The notes under the pieces were generated by a model. The model ran no database searches. It was not told where the DNA came from and saw only the letters and a list, made by a program, of their open reading frames with translations. Of a DNA stretch of 64,000 nucleotides, positions 1 to 9,119 are shown piece after piece; the first letter of the stretch is position 1, and the number at the start of each line of letters is the position of its first letter. The stretch comes from Pandoraea norimbergensis. GTDB lineage: Bacteria > Pseudomonadota > Gammaproteobacteria > Burkholderiales > Burkholderiaceae. Where the stretch lies: positions 2,728,001 through 2,792,000 of the forward strand of contig NZ_CP013480.3 in assembly GCF_001465545.3 (NCBI RefSeq). The letters are read 5' to 3'. Both the position numbers and the translations under genes were made by a program.

Positions 1-1
1 T

Positions 2-85
2 GCCCGGCTCAAGTCGGAGCACGGATTAGGCCACGGACATGCCAATGCGCTGGTGGCTTATCAACGGGCACAAGCCGCGTCGTGA
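2..85 (+). CDS. DUF4287-type protein, C-terminal end (partial)
   Basis: An open frame enters from the left edge and stops at a TGA at 83-85. It encodes 27 residues, including the segment LKSEHGLGHGHANALVAY. This resembles the end of small DUF4287 proteins, where a Leu-Lys-x-Glu-His-Gly stretch precedes Gly-His-Gly-His-Ala. The start lies outside the window. Function is unknown for the family. The call rests on a short motif only. Confidence 0.6.
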   Translation, partial: ARLKSEHGLGHGHANALVAYQRAQAAS

Positions 86-138
86 GTTGATCCATTAATA
101 TCAGCGCTTACCGATCAACACACGAGGCGAGGAAAGGC

Positions 139-621
139 ATGAACCGAGATAATCAGTGGCGGCGGGTTGCCGATCGATTCGGATTTCCGGTCGACGACGA
201 GATCAAGGTCGGCGGGAAATACACGCCGGTGCTTATCGATGGCGATATGGCGTATGTCGCCGGACAGATCCCGAGAATCGGCGAAACGGTGCATTTCGTT
301 GGCTGCGCGGGCGACACAATTTCGCTGGAAGAGGCGCGGCAGGCGGCCGGGGTTTCTGCGCTGCGGGCGCTTTCATTGATCCACCGTGCGTGCGGCAGCC
401 TCGACGCGGTCGTCTCGGTACCCCGCATCAGCGTCTTCGTGCGAAGCGCGCCAGACTTCACGCTGCAAAGTGAAGTGGCCGATGGGGCTTCGGATGTCCT
501 TTTTGAAGTCCTTGGAGAGTCGGGTGTGCACACGCGCACCTCGGTCGGCGTGCTTCAATTGCCCAAAGGCGCTGTCGCCGAAGTCGACTTCATCTTCAGA
601 ATCCGCCCGCCGGGCAATTAA
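139..621 (+). CDS. RidA/YjgF/UK114 family protein
   Basis: A 160-residue protein of the RidA superfamily, small trimeric proteins that hydrolyse reactive enamine/imine intermediates or bind small ligands in the cytosol. The family core is visible as VAGQIPR near residue 41 and the C-terminal TRTSVGVLQLPKGAVAEVD segment, whose arginine corresponds to the carboxylate-binding arginine of active RidA. It is longer than the usual 125-130 residue RidA and fits the UK114-like-1 subgroup. AGGAAAGGC lies just before the ATG. It has no obvious operon partner; the permease gene begins about 115 nt later. Deaminase activity is an inference from the retained arginine. Confidence 0.85.
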   Translation: MNRDNQWRRVADRFGFPVDDEIKVGGKYTPVLIDGDMAYVAGQIPRIGETVHFVGCAGDTISLEEARQAAGVSALRALSLIHRACGSLDAVVSVPRISVFVRSAPDFTLQSEVADGASDVLFEVLGESGVHTRTSVGVLQLPKGAVAEVDFIFRIRPPGN

Positions 622-735
622 GCATGCCTGTCGGATGCTATAAGCAAATCCGTATCGGCACATAGCGAAGTGCGATCGGCACGGCACGCCGTCACGCCCA
701 GAATGCAATCACGAAGAGCGCAGACGGGGACGACG

Positions 736-1491
736 ATGGATTCGGTGTATCTGGTGGTGATTCTGGGCACCATCGTGGCGGGTTTCATTCAGGGTTTGTC
801 GGGCTTTGCCTTCGGGCTCGCCGCGATGTCCTTCTGGGCTTGGGTGCTCGATCCACGGCTCGCCGCCACGCTGGCCGTCTTTGGCGCGCTCTCAGGACAG
901 ATTCTCGCCGCCGTCACCATGCGGCGCGGCGTGGATTTCAAGCGGCTGCTGCCGTTCGTGCTGGGTGGCTTGCTCGGGATTCCACTGGGCGTAGCGTTGC
1001 TCCCGCGACTCGATATGGATTGGTTCAAGGCCATCCTCGGGACGCTGCTGGTGATCTGGTGTCCGACGATGTTGTTTGCCAGAAACTTGCCGCGGATCTC
1101 GTCGGGCGGGCGCGCGGCGGATGCGCTGGTGGGGATGGCGGGCGGGGTACTTGGCGGCGTTGGTGGGTTTGCTGGCACGCTGCCGACGCTGTGGTGCACT
1201 CTGCGAGGTGTCGACAAAGACGTACAGCGCGCCGTGATTCAGAACTTCAACCTGTCGATGCTGCTGGTGACGATGGGCACTTATCTGGCCACCGGTATCG
1301 TGACGCGCGACATGCTGCCGTTCTTCGGTATCGTTGCGCTTGCCATGCCCATCCCCACGCTGCTCGGCGCGAAACTCTACATCGGCATCAGCGAAGCCCG
1401 CTTTCGTCAGGTGGTGCTGGGTCTGCTGACGGCGTCGGGGGTGACGTTGCTGGCGTCGTCACTGCCGACGTTGTTTGAGCGGGGGCTATAG
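736..1491 (+). CDS. TauE/SafE family membrane transporter
   Basis: A polytopic inner-membrane protein of about 251 residues, rich in hydrophobic helices, with the N-terminal glycine-rich segment GFIQGLSGFAFGL typical of the TauE/SafE/YfcA family. Members are proposed to export or import sulfur-containing or organic anions such as sulfite, sulfoacetate or taurine-derived anions. The frame opens at 670, but ATG 736 was chosen because GGGGA stands 7 nt before it and the first transmembrane helix starts immediately afterwards. The neighbouring sulfonate-type genes to the right make a sulfur substrate plausible, but the repressor gene lies between them on the other strand. Substrate is unknown. 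Confidence 0.8.
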   Translation: MDSVYLVVILGTIVAGFIQGLSGFAFGLAAMSFWAWVLDPRLAATLAVFGALSGQILAAVTMRRGVDFKRLLPFVLGGLLGIPLGVALLPRLDMDWFKAILGTLLVIWCPTMLFARNLPRISSGGRAADALVGMAGGVLGGVGGFAGTLPTLWCTLRGVDKDVQRAVIQNFNLSMLLVTMGTYLATGIVTRDMLPFFGIVALAMPIPTLLGAKLYIGISEARFRQVVLGLLTASGVTLLASSLPTLFERGL

Positions 1492-1600
1492 CGATGCCAA
1501 AGCACAAGAATTTGGTAATTAACGGCAGAAATCGAGCGTAAGAACCAAAATTTTGGGTCTTATCGAGATCAGTCTGCGAAACCGGTTAGCGCCATTCACC

Positions 1601-2308
1601 TCACAGCAATGCCCCGCGCCAGATCACTCGCCCTACGATGTCGAGACTCTCGAGCGGTGCCTGTATCGGTGCGTATTGCGCGTTGTCCGACGTGAGCGAC
1701 ACGACACCGCCCAACTGCCGCTGAAGCCGTTTGATGAGCAGGTCGCTGCCGTCGCGCAGCACATAGACTTCGCCATCGGCGACGTTCGCCACCTGACGGT
1801 CTACGACCAGCGTGTCGCCCGCTCGAAAGGTCGGCGACATGGCATTGCCTTCGACGCGCATGGTGGCCAGATGTACCGGATCGTAACCGTGTCTTGCCAG
1901 CCACTCCTGACAGAACGCCAGTTGAACCAGCTTTTCCGGTGAGGACGCCGGCACCGGGCAATCCGGCTCGCCGCCACGATAGAGCGGCAACAGCGTCAGA
2001 TGGTTGTCAGGCCAAACATCTCGAACCACCGTCTCCATCGGGCCGCGCCCCGTCAACAGCCATTCCAGTGTCACGCCCCCCGCTTGTGACAGGGCAATGA
2101 GCACGCGCCTCGAAGGCTCGGCACCGTTCAGGTACTTCTGAAATCCACTCGCTGAAATACCCGCCTGCCGCACCAGTGCGCTCGCATTCCCGGCACGTGC
2201 CACCAGCAAACGCAGGCGTCCGATGAAATCGTCATCGGTCTCATGCACCGAGGCCACGACTGCCGTCTCGTCGATCTCCGCCTTCTGCACTTTCTCCGCT
2301 TTTGTCAT
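1601..2308 (-). CDS. HTH/S24-type repressor lacking the catalytic serine
   Basis: A 235-residue protein with an N-terminal helix-turn-helix (about residues 28-90) and a C-terminal LexA/CI-like S24 domain (about 105-230). In LexA and CI the nucleophile lies in a G-x-S-M-x-P motif. Here the stretch is VEGNAMSPTF, so alanine 156 occupies the nucleophile position, while the general-base lysine is kept (LLIKR, Lys193). A serine at 158 is out of register. The protein is therefore probably a DNA-binding repressor that cannot self-cleave, perhaps using the fold for dimerisation or ligand sensing. GGGAGAGGC precedes the ATG. It is divergent from the SsuA-like gene at 2487, so that cluster and its own promoter are the likely targets. 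No phage genes accompany it. Confidence 0.82.
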   Translation of the reverse strand: MTKAEKVQKAEIDETAVVASVHETDDDFIGRLRLLVARAGNASALVRQAGISASGFQKYLNGAEPSRRVLIALSQAGGVTLEWLLTGRGPMETVVRDVWPDNHLTLLPLYRGGEPDCPVPASSPEKLVQLAFCQEWLARHGYDPVHLATMRVEGNAMSPTFRAGDTLVVDRQVANVADGEVYVLRDGSDLLIKRLQRQLGGVVSLTSDNAQYAPIQAPLESLDIVGRVIWRGALL

Positions 2309-2382
2309 GTGCCTCTCCCGTCGCAGTGCAGCGCTGGTATCCCGCCGCGACGATAACCATAGTGAAAAATATCATTAAGAAC

Positions 2383-2444
2383 GTTCGCTATCAGGCAATA
2401 GAATCACCCCATAGCGAATTTCGCGTTGCATGATGATAGCGCAA
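2383..2444. promoter_or_regulatory. Candidate operator: three copies of NATAGCGMAN
   Basis: The intergenic region between the repressor gene and the SsuA-like gene holds three matches to a 10-mer: GATAGCGAAC on the minus strand (2383-2392), CATAGCGAAT on the plus strand (2410-2419) and GATAGCGCAA on the plus strand (2435-2444). The first two form an inverted repeat with perfect 8-nt arms (TTCGCTAT and ATAGCGAA). The placement between divergent genes suits binding by the repressor encoded at 1601-2308. This is inferred from pattern only. Confidence 0.45.
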
Positions 2445-2486
2445 TGCGGATGTTTCAACACACTCGGTTGATGAAGGAGAGCACCA

Positions 2487-3404
2487 ATGGCCGCATTGCG
2501 TATCGGCGTCCATCCCAACAATCTGCACCTGCAACTGGCCGCGCTGACGTGGCCGCTGCGCTGGCCCGAAACGCTCCTCACGCCGGACGGATTGCCTGCC
2601 GTGCAGTTCGTGGCCTACGGGGAAGGGCGCGACACGGGCCGGTTGATTGCGGACGACGTTATCGACGTCGGCGGTACCGGATCGACGCCCCCCGTGCTGG
2701 CCCAGCACGACGGTGTGCCGCTCGTCTATGTCGCAGCGTCTGCGCCGAGAGGCGCCAACGGGGCCCTCGTCGTACGGGCGGAAGACGGCCCCGGTGATGT
2801 ACCCGGCCTCGCTGGCCGTCGCGTCGCACTGCTCGACGGGTCCTTTCACACATCGTTTCTTGCCGCCGTCCTTGAGCGAGAAGGCCTGTCGTTGCGTGAC
2901 GTCGAACGTGTGGAGCTGGCACCTGCCGATGCCTACCGTGCACTGAGCGATGGTCAGGTCGACGCGTGGATCGCCATGGCGCCTTGGCTTGAGCGCGTGC
3001 GCAGCGAGGCGTCGCGGTGGCGTGTGCTGACGGATATCGGCCCCTACGTGCCCAACCGCTCCGTGTTCTGGGCACGCCGTGAGGCATTTCGTCAGCACAC
3101 GGCGGCGCTCGATGCGGTGTTTTCCGCCCTGACGGCATTGGGCCGCGACGTCGCTGACGATCCCGCTCCCTATGCCGAGCGCCTGGCAGCGGCGGGTATT
3201 TCAGGGGCTGGCGCAACGTCATGGCACGCCGCACTTGCCGCGCGCGATTGGCAATTGCTGCCCTGCGATGCAGCGTTCTACGCCGAACAGCAAGGCGAAG
3301 CCGATCTGCTGCATCGACATGGCGACTTGTCGCACACCATCGATATCCGGCAGTCCGCCTCTGCGGCACCGCTGAATTTTTCAAGCGCTACCCACGCGCG
3401 CTGA
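2487..3404 (+). CDS. SsuA/NMT1-like substrate-binding protein without signal peptide
   Basis: A 305-residue protein of the periplasmic-binding-protein type II fold related to SsuA/TauA/NMT1 proteins: it opens with the strand LRIGVHPNN, then DVIDVGGTGSTPP, and a DAWIAMAPW segment matching the family's DAWxxWxP motif. The sequence begins directly at the first strand, so there is no signal peptide or lipobox, and the protein should be cytosolic. GGAGA lies 7 nt before the ATG. It is the first gene of a cluster with ssuD (33 nt downstream) and an exported SsuA-like gene. It may act as a ligand-binding or enzymatic accessory rather than a transporter subunit. The specific role is unknown. Confidence 0.75.
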   Translation: MAALRIGVHPNNLHLQLAALTWPLRWPETLLTPDGLPAVQFVAYGEGRDTGRLIADDVIDVGGTGSTPPVLAQHDGVPLVYVAASAPRGANGALVVRAEDGPGDVPGLAGRRVALLDGSFHTSFLAAVLEREGLSLRDVERVELAPADAYRALSDGQVDAWIAMAPWLERVRSEASRWRVLTDIGPYVPNRSVFWARREAFRQHTAALDAVFSALTALGRDVADDPAPYAERLAAAGISGAGATSWHAALAARDWQLLPCDAAFYAEQQGEADLLHRHGDLSHTIDIRQSASAAPLNFSSATHAR

Positions 3405-3436
3405 TTCTCCCAACACCTTGCTTCACGAGTCTTGCA

Positions 3437-4585
3437 ATGAATGTCTACTGGTATCTCACAGCCCCCGACGGACACGCGCCGTGGACGACCGACGGCGCAC
3501 GTACGATCAACTACCGTTACCTCCAGCAACTGGCGCGCGGCTACGACCACCTCGGCTTTACCGGCGCGCTATTTGCCACCGGGGCTCACGACGTCTGGGT
3601 GCTCGGCAGTTCACTGCTTCCCTACACAGAGGACATGAACTTTCTGCTGGCGATTCATCCCGGGCTCATCCAACCGACGTTGCTCGCCAAAATGGCGGCG
3701 ACGTTTCAGGAATTCTCAAAAGGGCGGTTGCTGCTCAACGTCGTCTCGGGTGACGCCAAAATGCTGGGCGCCTACGGTATGAAGATTCCGCATGACGAGC
3801 GCTATCTGATGGCCGACGAGTACCTGACGATTTTCAAGCGTTTGTTCGCGGGCGAAACGGTGACGTACGAAGGCAAATACTTCAGCGTCGAGGGCGCAAA
3901 GCTGGCGTTGCCCGCCGGTAAGTCGATCCCGATCCCGCCGCTGTGGTTCGGCGGTTCGTCCGAACCGGCCATCGAAGTCGCGGCCAAGCATGTTGATACC
4001 TATTTGTCATGGGGAGAAACACCGGACGAGATCGAACAGCGCGTGAAACACGTCAACGCACGTGCGGCGCATTACGGCCGCCGCTTGTCGCACGGTGTTC
4101 GGTTGTACGTGATCTTGCGAGACACCGATGAGGCCGCATGGGCTGAGGCAGATCGCTTGCTCAGTTTGATGGATGACGATGCCATTGCCGCGAATCAGCG
4201 ATTTGTCGGCGGCAGCGACTCCGTCGGGCAACGGCGCATGAGTGCGCTGCATCAGGGCAAACGTCCTGCGCGCGCCCGCGATCTCGAAATCGCGCCCAAT
4301 CTCTGGTCGGGCCTCGGTCTGGTGCGCCCGGGCCCGGGCACAGCCATCGTCGGTTCGCCCGCGACCGTTATCAAGACGCTCAACGATTACGCCTCCCGGG
4401 GCATTGAGACATTCATCCTGTCTGGCATGCCGCTGCTCGAAGAGTCGTACCGCTTCGCCGAACAAGTGCTGCCGCATCTTCCCGTGCGACGTCGTGAAGT
4501 CGCCGAGAAGACATTCACGTGGTCGACGTTGTTCGATCGCGATCCCTCCACGCTCTCCACCGCCTCCGTGCCGCCACAGGCCTGA
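3437..4585 (+). CDS. ssuD: FMNH2-dependent alkanesulfonate monooxygenase (SsuD family)
   Basis: A luciferase-like flavin monooxygenase of 382 residues, nearly the length of E. coli SsuD (381). It would use FMNH2 and O2 to cleave C-S bonds of alkanesulfonates to an aldehyde and sulfite, giving sulfur for assimilation. Recognisable parts are the N-terminal VYWYLTAPDG strand, LLNVVSGD, PPLWFGGSSEPAIEVAAKH, and the C-terminal GLGLVRPGPGTAIVGSP block. The frame is open from 3221, but ATG 3437 gives the family start and a normal length. No ssuE reductase or ssuBC transporter genes lie beside it, so reduced flavin and transport must come from elsewhere. A related sulfone or sulfonate substrate cannot be excluded. 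Confidence 0.88.
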   Translation: MNVYWYLTAPDGHAPWTTDGARTINYRYLQQLARGYDHLGFTGALFATGAHDVWVLGSSLLPYTEDMNFLLAIHPGLIQPTLLAKMAATFQEFSKGRLLLNVVSGDAKMLGAYGMKIPHDERYLMADEYLTIFKRLFAGETVTYEGKYFSVEGAKLALPAGKSIPIPPLWFGGSSEPAIEVAAKHVDTYLSWGETPDEIEQRVKHVNARAAHYGRRLSHGVRLYVILRDTDEAAWAEADRLLSLMDDDAIAANQRFVGGSDSVGQRRMSALHQGKRPARARDLEIAPNLWSGLGLVRPGPGTAIVGSPATVIKTLNDYASRGIETFILSGMPLLEESYRFAEQVLPHLPVRRREVAEKTFTWSTLFDRDPSTLSTASVPPQA

Positions 4586-4618
4586 GCATTGCCGCGTTCA
4601 TTTCCATCGGAATCCACT

Positions 4619-5623
4619 ATGAATTTCACTTTCGACGTGCGCCGGACTTTCCGGCGCACGGGAGGGCGTCTTGCCTTCGCGGCCACCCTCATCGCATCGG
4701 CGCTTGCCGTCGCGGCGCTCCCGGTCAGTGCGCAAACCCGTGCCGACAGCATCACGTTACGCATCGCTTATCTCAAAGGCACCTCCGATCTGACGCTGGC
4801 GAAAGCCAAGGGCTCGCTCGATAAGGCATTGGCCGGGCAGGGCGTCAAAGTCGTCTGGGCCGGGCCATTCCCTGCGGCGGCACCGGCGTTTGAAGCGCTC
4901 AACGCCAATGCCGTCGATCTGACGAGCGGCAGCTCCACCTCGTTCGTGACATCGATTGCTGCCGGCGTGCCGATGGCAATCTTCGGCTATCAACCCATGA
5001 CGGCGCGCAACGAAGCCATCGTGGTGCCGCGGGATTCGGCCATTCGTTCGCTGGCCGATCTGGCGGGCAAACAGGTCGCGGTCAACAAGGGCGGCACCGG
5101 CGAATACCTGCTCGTGCGCGCGCTGGTCAAGCACGGCATTGCGCCGGAGACGGTTAAGCGCCGTTATCTGTCGCCAAGCGATACCGGCAGCGCCTTCGTC
5201 GGTGGTGGCGTGGACGCATGGGCCACCTGGGACCCGTTCCTCTCCATCGCGCAGAACAACTACAACGCCCGCGTGCTGGCGGACGGTGCGGCCATCGGTT
5301 CGGACAACGCCGTGGGCTACTTCGTCCGGCAGGACTACCTCAAGGCGCACCCAGACGTGGTGAAGACGGTATTGCGCGTGCTGCGCGCAGAGAACGTGTG
5401 GACCGCAGCGCATCCGCGTGAGGCCGGACGCATCTGGGCGACGGAACTGAATCTCCCGGCGTCGCTCGCCGACAGACTCGGCGAGAACAACGTGTCGCCA
5501 CTGCGGGCCGTGCTCCCTGAGGACGCCACACGCATCGAGAAGGTCGCCCACTGGTACGTGGACAACCGGATCATCCCTGCCTTGCCCGACGTACGCGCCC
5601 ATGTCTCGACGGTGGCTGACTGA
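4619..5623 (+). CDS. Periplasmic aliphatic sulfonate-binding protein (SsuA-like)
   Basis: A protein of about 334 residues with a Sec signal peptide (arginine-rich start, hydrophobic core, cleavage likely after ALPVSA at residue 38) followed by a type II periplasmic-binding fold. Family features include LRIAYLKGTSDL, NKGGTGEYLL and DAWATWDPFLS, as in SsuA. It would bind sulfonates in the periplasm and deliver them to an ABC permease, which is not encoded nearby. ATG 4619 was chosen over the upstream open frame because it places the signal peptide at the N-terminus. It follows ssuD by 33 nt and is probably co-transcribed. Confidence 0.82.
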   Translation: MNFTFDVRRTFRRTGGRLAFAATLIASALAVAALPVSAQTRADSITLRIAYLKGTSDLTLAKAKGSLDKALAGQGVKVVWAGPFPAAAPAFEALNANAVDLTSGSSTSFVTSIAAGVPMAIFGYQPMTARNEAIVVPRDSAIRSLADLAGKQVAVNKGGTGEYLLVRALVKHGIAPETVKRRYLSPSDTGSAFVGGGVDAWATWDPFLSIAQNNYNARVLADGAAIGSDNAVGYFVRQDYLKAHPDVVKTVLRVLRAENVWTAAHPREAGRIWATELNLPASLADRLGENNVSPLRAVLPEDATRIEKVAHWYVDNRIIPALPDVRAHVSTVAD

Positions 5624-5630
5624 GTTGAAC

Positions 5631-5672
5631 TGACTTCCTCGGAATGATTCCGTCGGACTGATTTCGTCGAAC
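5631..5672 (+). repeat. Three degenerate 14-nt tandem units
   Basis: Between the SsuA-like gene and the porin gene the sequence reads as three adjacent 14-nt units: TGACTTCCTCGGAA, TGATTCCGTCGGAC and TGATTTCGTCGAAC, with a decaying fourth starting TAACGTCGACG. No coding function is visible. They could be a binding-site array or a simple slippage product. Confidence 0.5.
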
Positions 5673-5725
5673 TAACGTCGACGTCCTCGCAATAGCACAA
5701 GCCGGCACTGATCGGCTCACTCAAC

Positions 5726-6826
5726 ATGACTACGCAAAACTACACGCTCGCATCCTCGCAGGCGGGGCCGGCCTCGCCCGTTCAAAACAAACGCCCGGTA
5801 TCTGCGGCAATCGCTACACTCGCACTCGCGACCGGGTTGGCGCTGCCAACCGCCGCGCATGCCCAATCAAGCGTGACGCTCTACGGTCTGCTCGATCTCT
5901 CGCTCGACTGGTCGCACTCGGGAAACCAAAGCACGTACCGCATGCTCTCCGGTGCGCAAACCGGGTCTCGCTTCGGTTTGAAGGGGTCTGAGGATATCGG
6001 CGGCGGCAACCGCATCAACTTCACGCTCGAGAATGGCTTCAACCTGAACAACGGCACCGCCAGCGATTCCACGTCGATCTTCAACCGGCAAGCGTGGGTC
6101 GGCGCATCCGGTCGATGGGGCGAGGTCCGCTTCGGACGTCAGAACTCGCCGTTGTACGTGCCGCTGGAAGGAAAGTTCGACGCCACCGGCGCGTCAACGA
6201 TCGCGTCTGGCCTGAACAGCTTCGCGACGTTGTCGGTGCGTGCAAGCAATGCCATCTACTACGGCACGCCCGATATTGCGGGCTTTTCGGCGCAGGCGAT
6301 GCTCGGTTTGCGTGACAGCACGACGACACCGCGCAGCGGCATCAACAACTATCACCTCACGGCGTCTTACACACGCGGTCCGGTAGACCTGGGGGTCGGC
6401 TATCAATCGGTGGACAGCGCCACGAATGCGAGCACGCTCAAAGCGTTCTTTGGCGGCGGCTCGTATGACTTCGGCACGGTGCGGCTGTACGCGGGCTTTC
6501 ACCACGCCCAGCAAAGCGATGGCTCGGTGGACAAGAACGTTTATACGGTTTCCGGTGCGTACCGCTTCAACCCGGCGTCGACACTGGCGCTCGTGTACAG
6601 CCACCTCGATGACCGCACGCCCGCCGCGCGCAACGCCGATCACGTGGGCCTGATGTATGCCTATTGGCTGTCGAAGCGCACGTGGCTTTATGCGAGCGGG
6701 GCAGTGCTGCTCAACAAGGGCACGTCGGCCTATGCGCTGGCTGGGTCGACCACGCCCGGCGTTGCCGTCGCCTACCCGGGTGCCGATGCGCAAGGCGTGC
6801 AGATCGGCGTCCAACATCGGTTCTGA
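5726..6826 (+). CDS. Gram-negative trimeric porin (OmpC/Gram-neg_porin family)
   Basis: A 366-residue outer-membrane porin of the Burkholderiales type. A long N-terminus leads to a signal peptide cleaved near PTAAHA (residue 46), and the mature protein begins SSVTLYGLLDLSL. The segments SRFGLKGSEDIGGGNRINF and AWVGASGRWGEVRFGRQNSP are family hallmarks, and the chain ends in phenylalanine (VQHRF), the BAM recognition residue. It should form a 16-stranded trimeric channel for small solutes. It is downstream of the sulfonate cluster, 102 nt after the binding protein, and could supply outer-membrane entry for the same solutes. It is followed by a strong hairpin. Confidence 0.93.
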   Translation: MTTQNYTLASSQAGPASPVQNKRPVSAAIATLALATGLALPTAAHAQSSVTLYGLLDLSLDWSHSGNQSTYRMLSGAQTGSRFGLKGSEDIGGGNRINFTLENGFNLNNGTASDSTSIFNRQAWVGASGRWGEVRFGRQNSPLYVPLEGKFDATGASTIASGLNSFATLSVRASNAIYYGTPDIAGFSAQAMLGLRDSTTTPRSGINNYHLTASYTRGPVDLGVGYQSVDSATNASTLKAFFGGGSYDFGTVRLYAGFHHAQQSDGSVDKNVYTVSGAYRFNPASTLALVYSHLDDRTPAARNADHVGLMYAYWLSKRTWLYASGAVLLNKGTSAYALAGSTTPGVAVAYPGADAQGVQIGVQHRF

Positions 6827-6851
6827 GATCCGGGGGCAATCCCCTGACAGT

Positions 6852-6885
6852 AACGGGCCCCATGCCTTGACGGATGGGGCCCGTT
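6852..6885. terminator. Bidirectional hairpin terminator between porin and groEL
   Basis: Perfect 12-nt arms AACGGGCCCCAT and ATGGGGCCCGTT flank a 10-nt loop, starting 26 nt after the porin stop. On the plus strand the stem runs into TTGTCTTTAC. It lies between convergent genes and can serve both. Confidence 0.8.
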
Positions 6886-6925
6886 GTCTTTACGGCTGAC
6901 CGTTTTCAGGCGGGCTCAGTTTGGG

Positions 6926-8575
<1,650 letters not shown>

Positions 8576-8599
8576 TTAAATATCAGAATGAATGGAGGA

Positions 8600-8893
8600 T
8601 TAGTGGGCGGTGACGACAGCGATGATGTCTTCTTCGCGCAATACGAGCAGTTCGTTGCCGTCGACCTTGACGACCTGACCGCCGTATTTGCCGAACAACA
8701 CGCGCTCGCCAATCTTGACGTCCAGCTCGATATGACGGCCATCCTTGTCGCGGCGGCCGGGACCCACGGCGAGGACTTCGCCTTGATCCGGTTTCTCTGC
8801 GGCGCTATCGGGCAACACGATGCCCGAGCTGGTCTTGGTCTCTTGATCGAGACGCTTGACGATGACGCGATCCTGTAAGGGACGAAGGCTCAT
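8600..8893 (-). CDS. groES: Co-chaperonin GroES (HSP10)
   Basis: A 97-residue GroES that caps the GroEL ring. It starts [14 protein letters not shown], has the mobile loop with the GroEL-contacting Ile-Val-Leu tripeptide ([11 protein letters not shown], about residues 21-31) and the [12 protein letters not shown] roof/base region. The frame is open further upstream, but ATG 8893 with AAGGAAACGTC before it gives the family start and length. It is the first gene of the operon, directly followed by groEL. Confidence 0.96.
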   Translation of the reverse strand: MSLRPLQDRVIVKRLDQETKTSSGIVLPDSAAEKPDQGEVLAVGPGRRDKDGRHIELDVKIGERVLFGKYGGQVVKVDGNELLVLREEDIIAVVTAH

Positions 8894-8948
8894 GACGTTT
8901 CCTTTGGCTTCTGTTTGATCGTGGAGAGAGATAGGAAGTCGGTAGCGA

Positions 8949-8975
8949 TTGGCACTCTCGATCACCGAGTGCCAG
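8949..8975 (-). promoter_or_regulatory. CIRCE operator (HrcA site) upstream of groESL
   Basis: The site reads TTGGCACTC, nine unrelated bases, GAGTGCCAG, matching the CIRCE consensus TTAGCACTC-N9-GAGTGCTAA in spacing and in 8 of 9 bases per arm. CIRCE is bound by the heat-shock repressor HrcA. A minus-strand TATACT at 8986-8991, 10 nt upstream of the operator, is a likely -10 box, so the operator would lie over the start of transcription. The groES ATG is 55 nt further. Confidence 0.92.
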
Positions 8976-9119
8976 ACTGATTTGCAGTATAAAAATGACA
9001 GTGCGCTGCAATCCAATAACCGATTCTCGGATCGATATCTCTACGAAGCATTAGCACGTCAAAAGCACGTCAAAAGCAGGTCAGTAGCGGGGCATCTCCC
9101 TTCACCGCTTCGGCTTCAC

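Noticed and set aside
1540..1561. Near-palindrome AAGAACCAAAA/TTTTGGGTCTT between TauE and the repressor gene
   Set aside because: It has a mismatch, an AT-only centre and no loop, so it is too weak to call a terminator, although its place between convergent genes is suitable.
1601..2308. Prophage or mobile-element border suggested by a CI/LexA-like repressor
   Set aside because: No integrase, phage structural gene, attachment repeat or tRNA lies near; the neighbours are metabolic genes.
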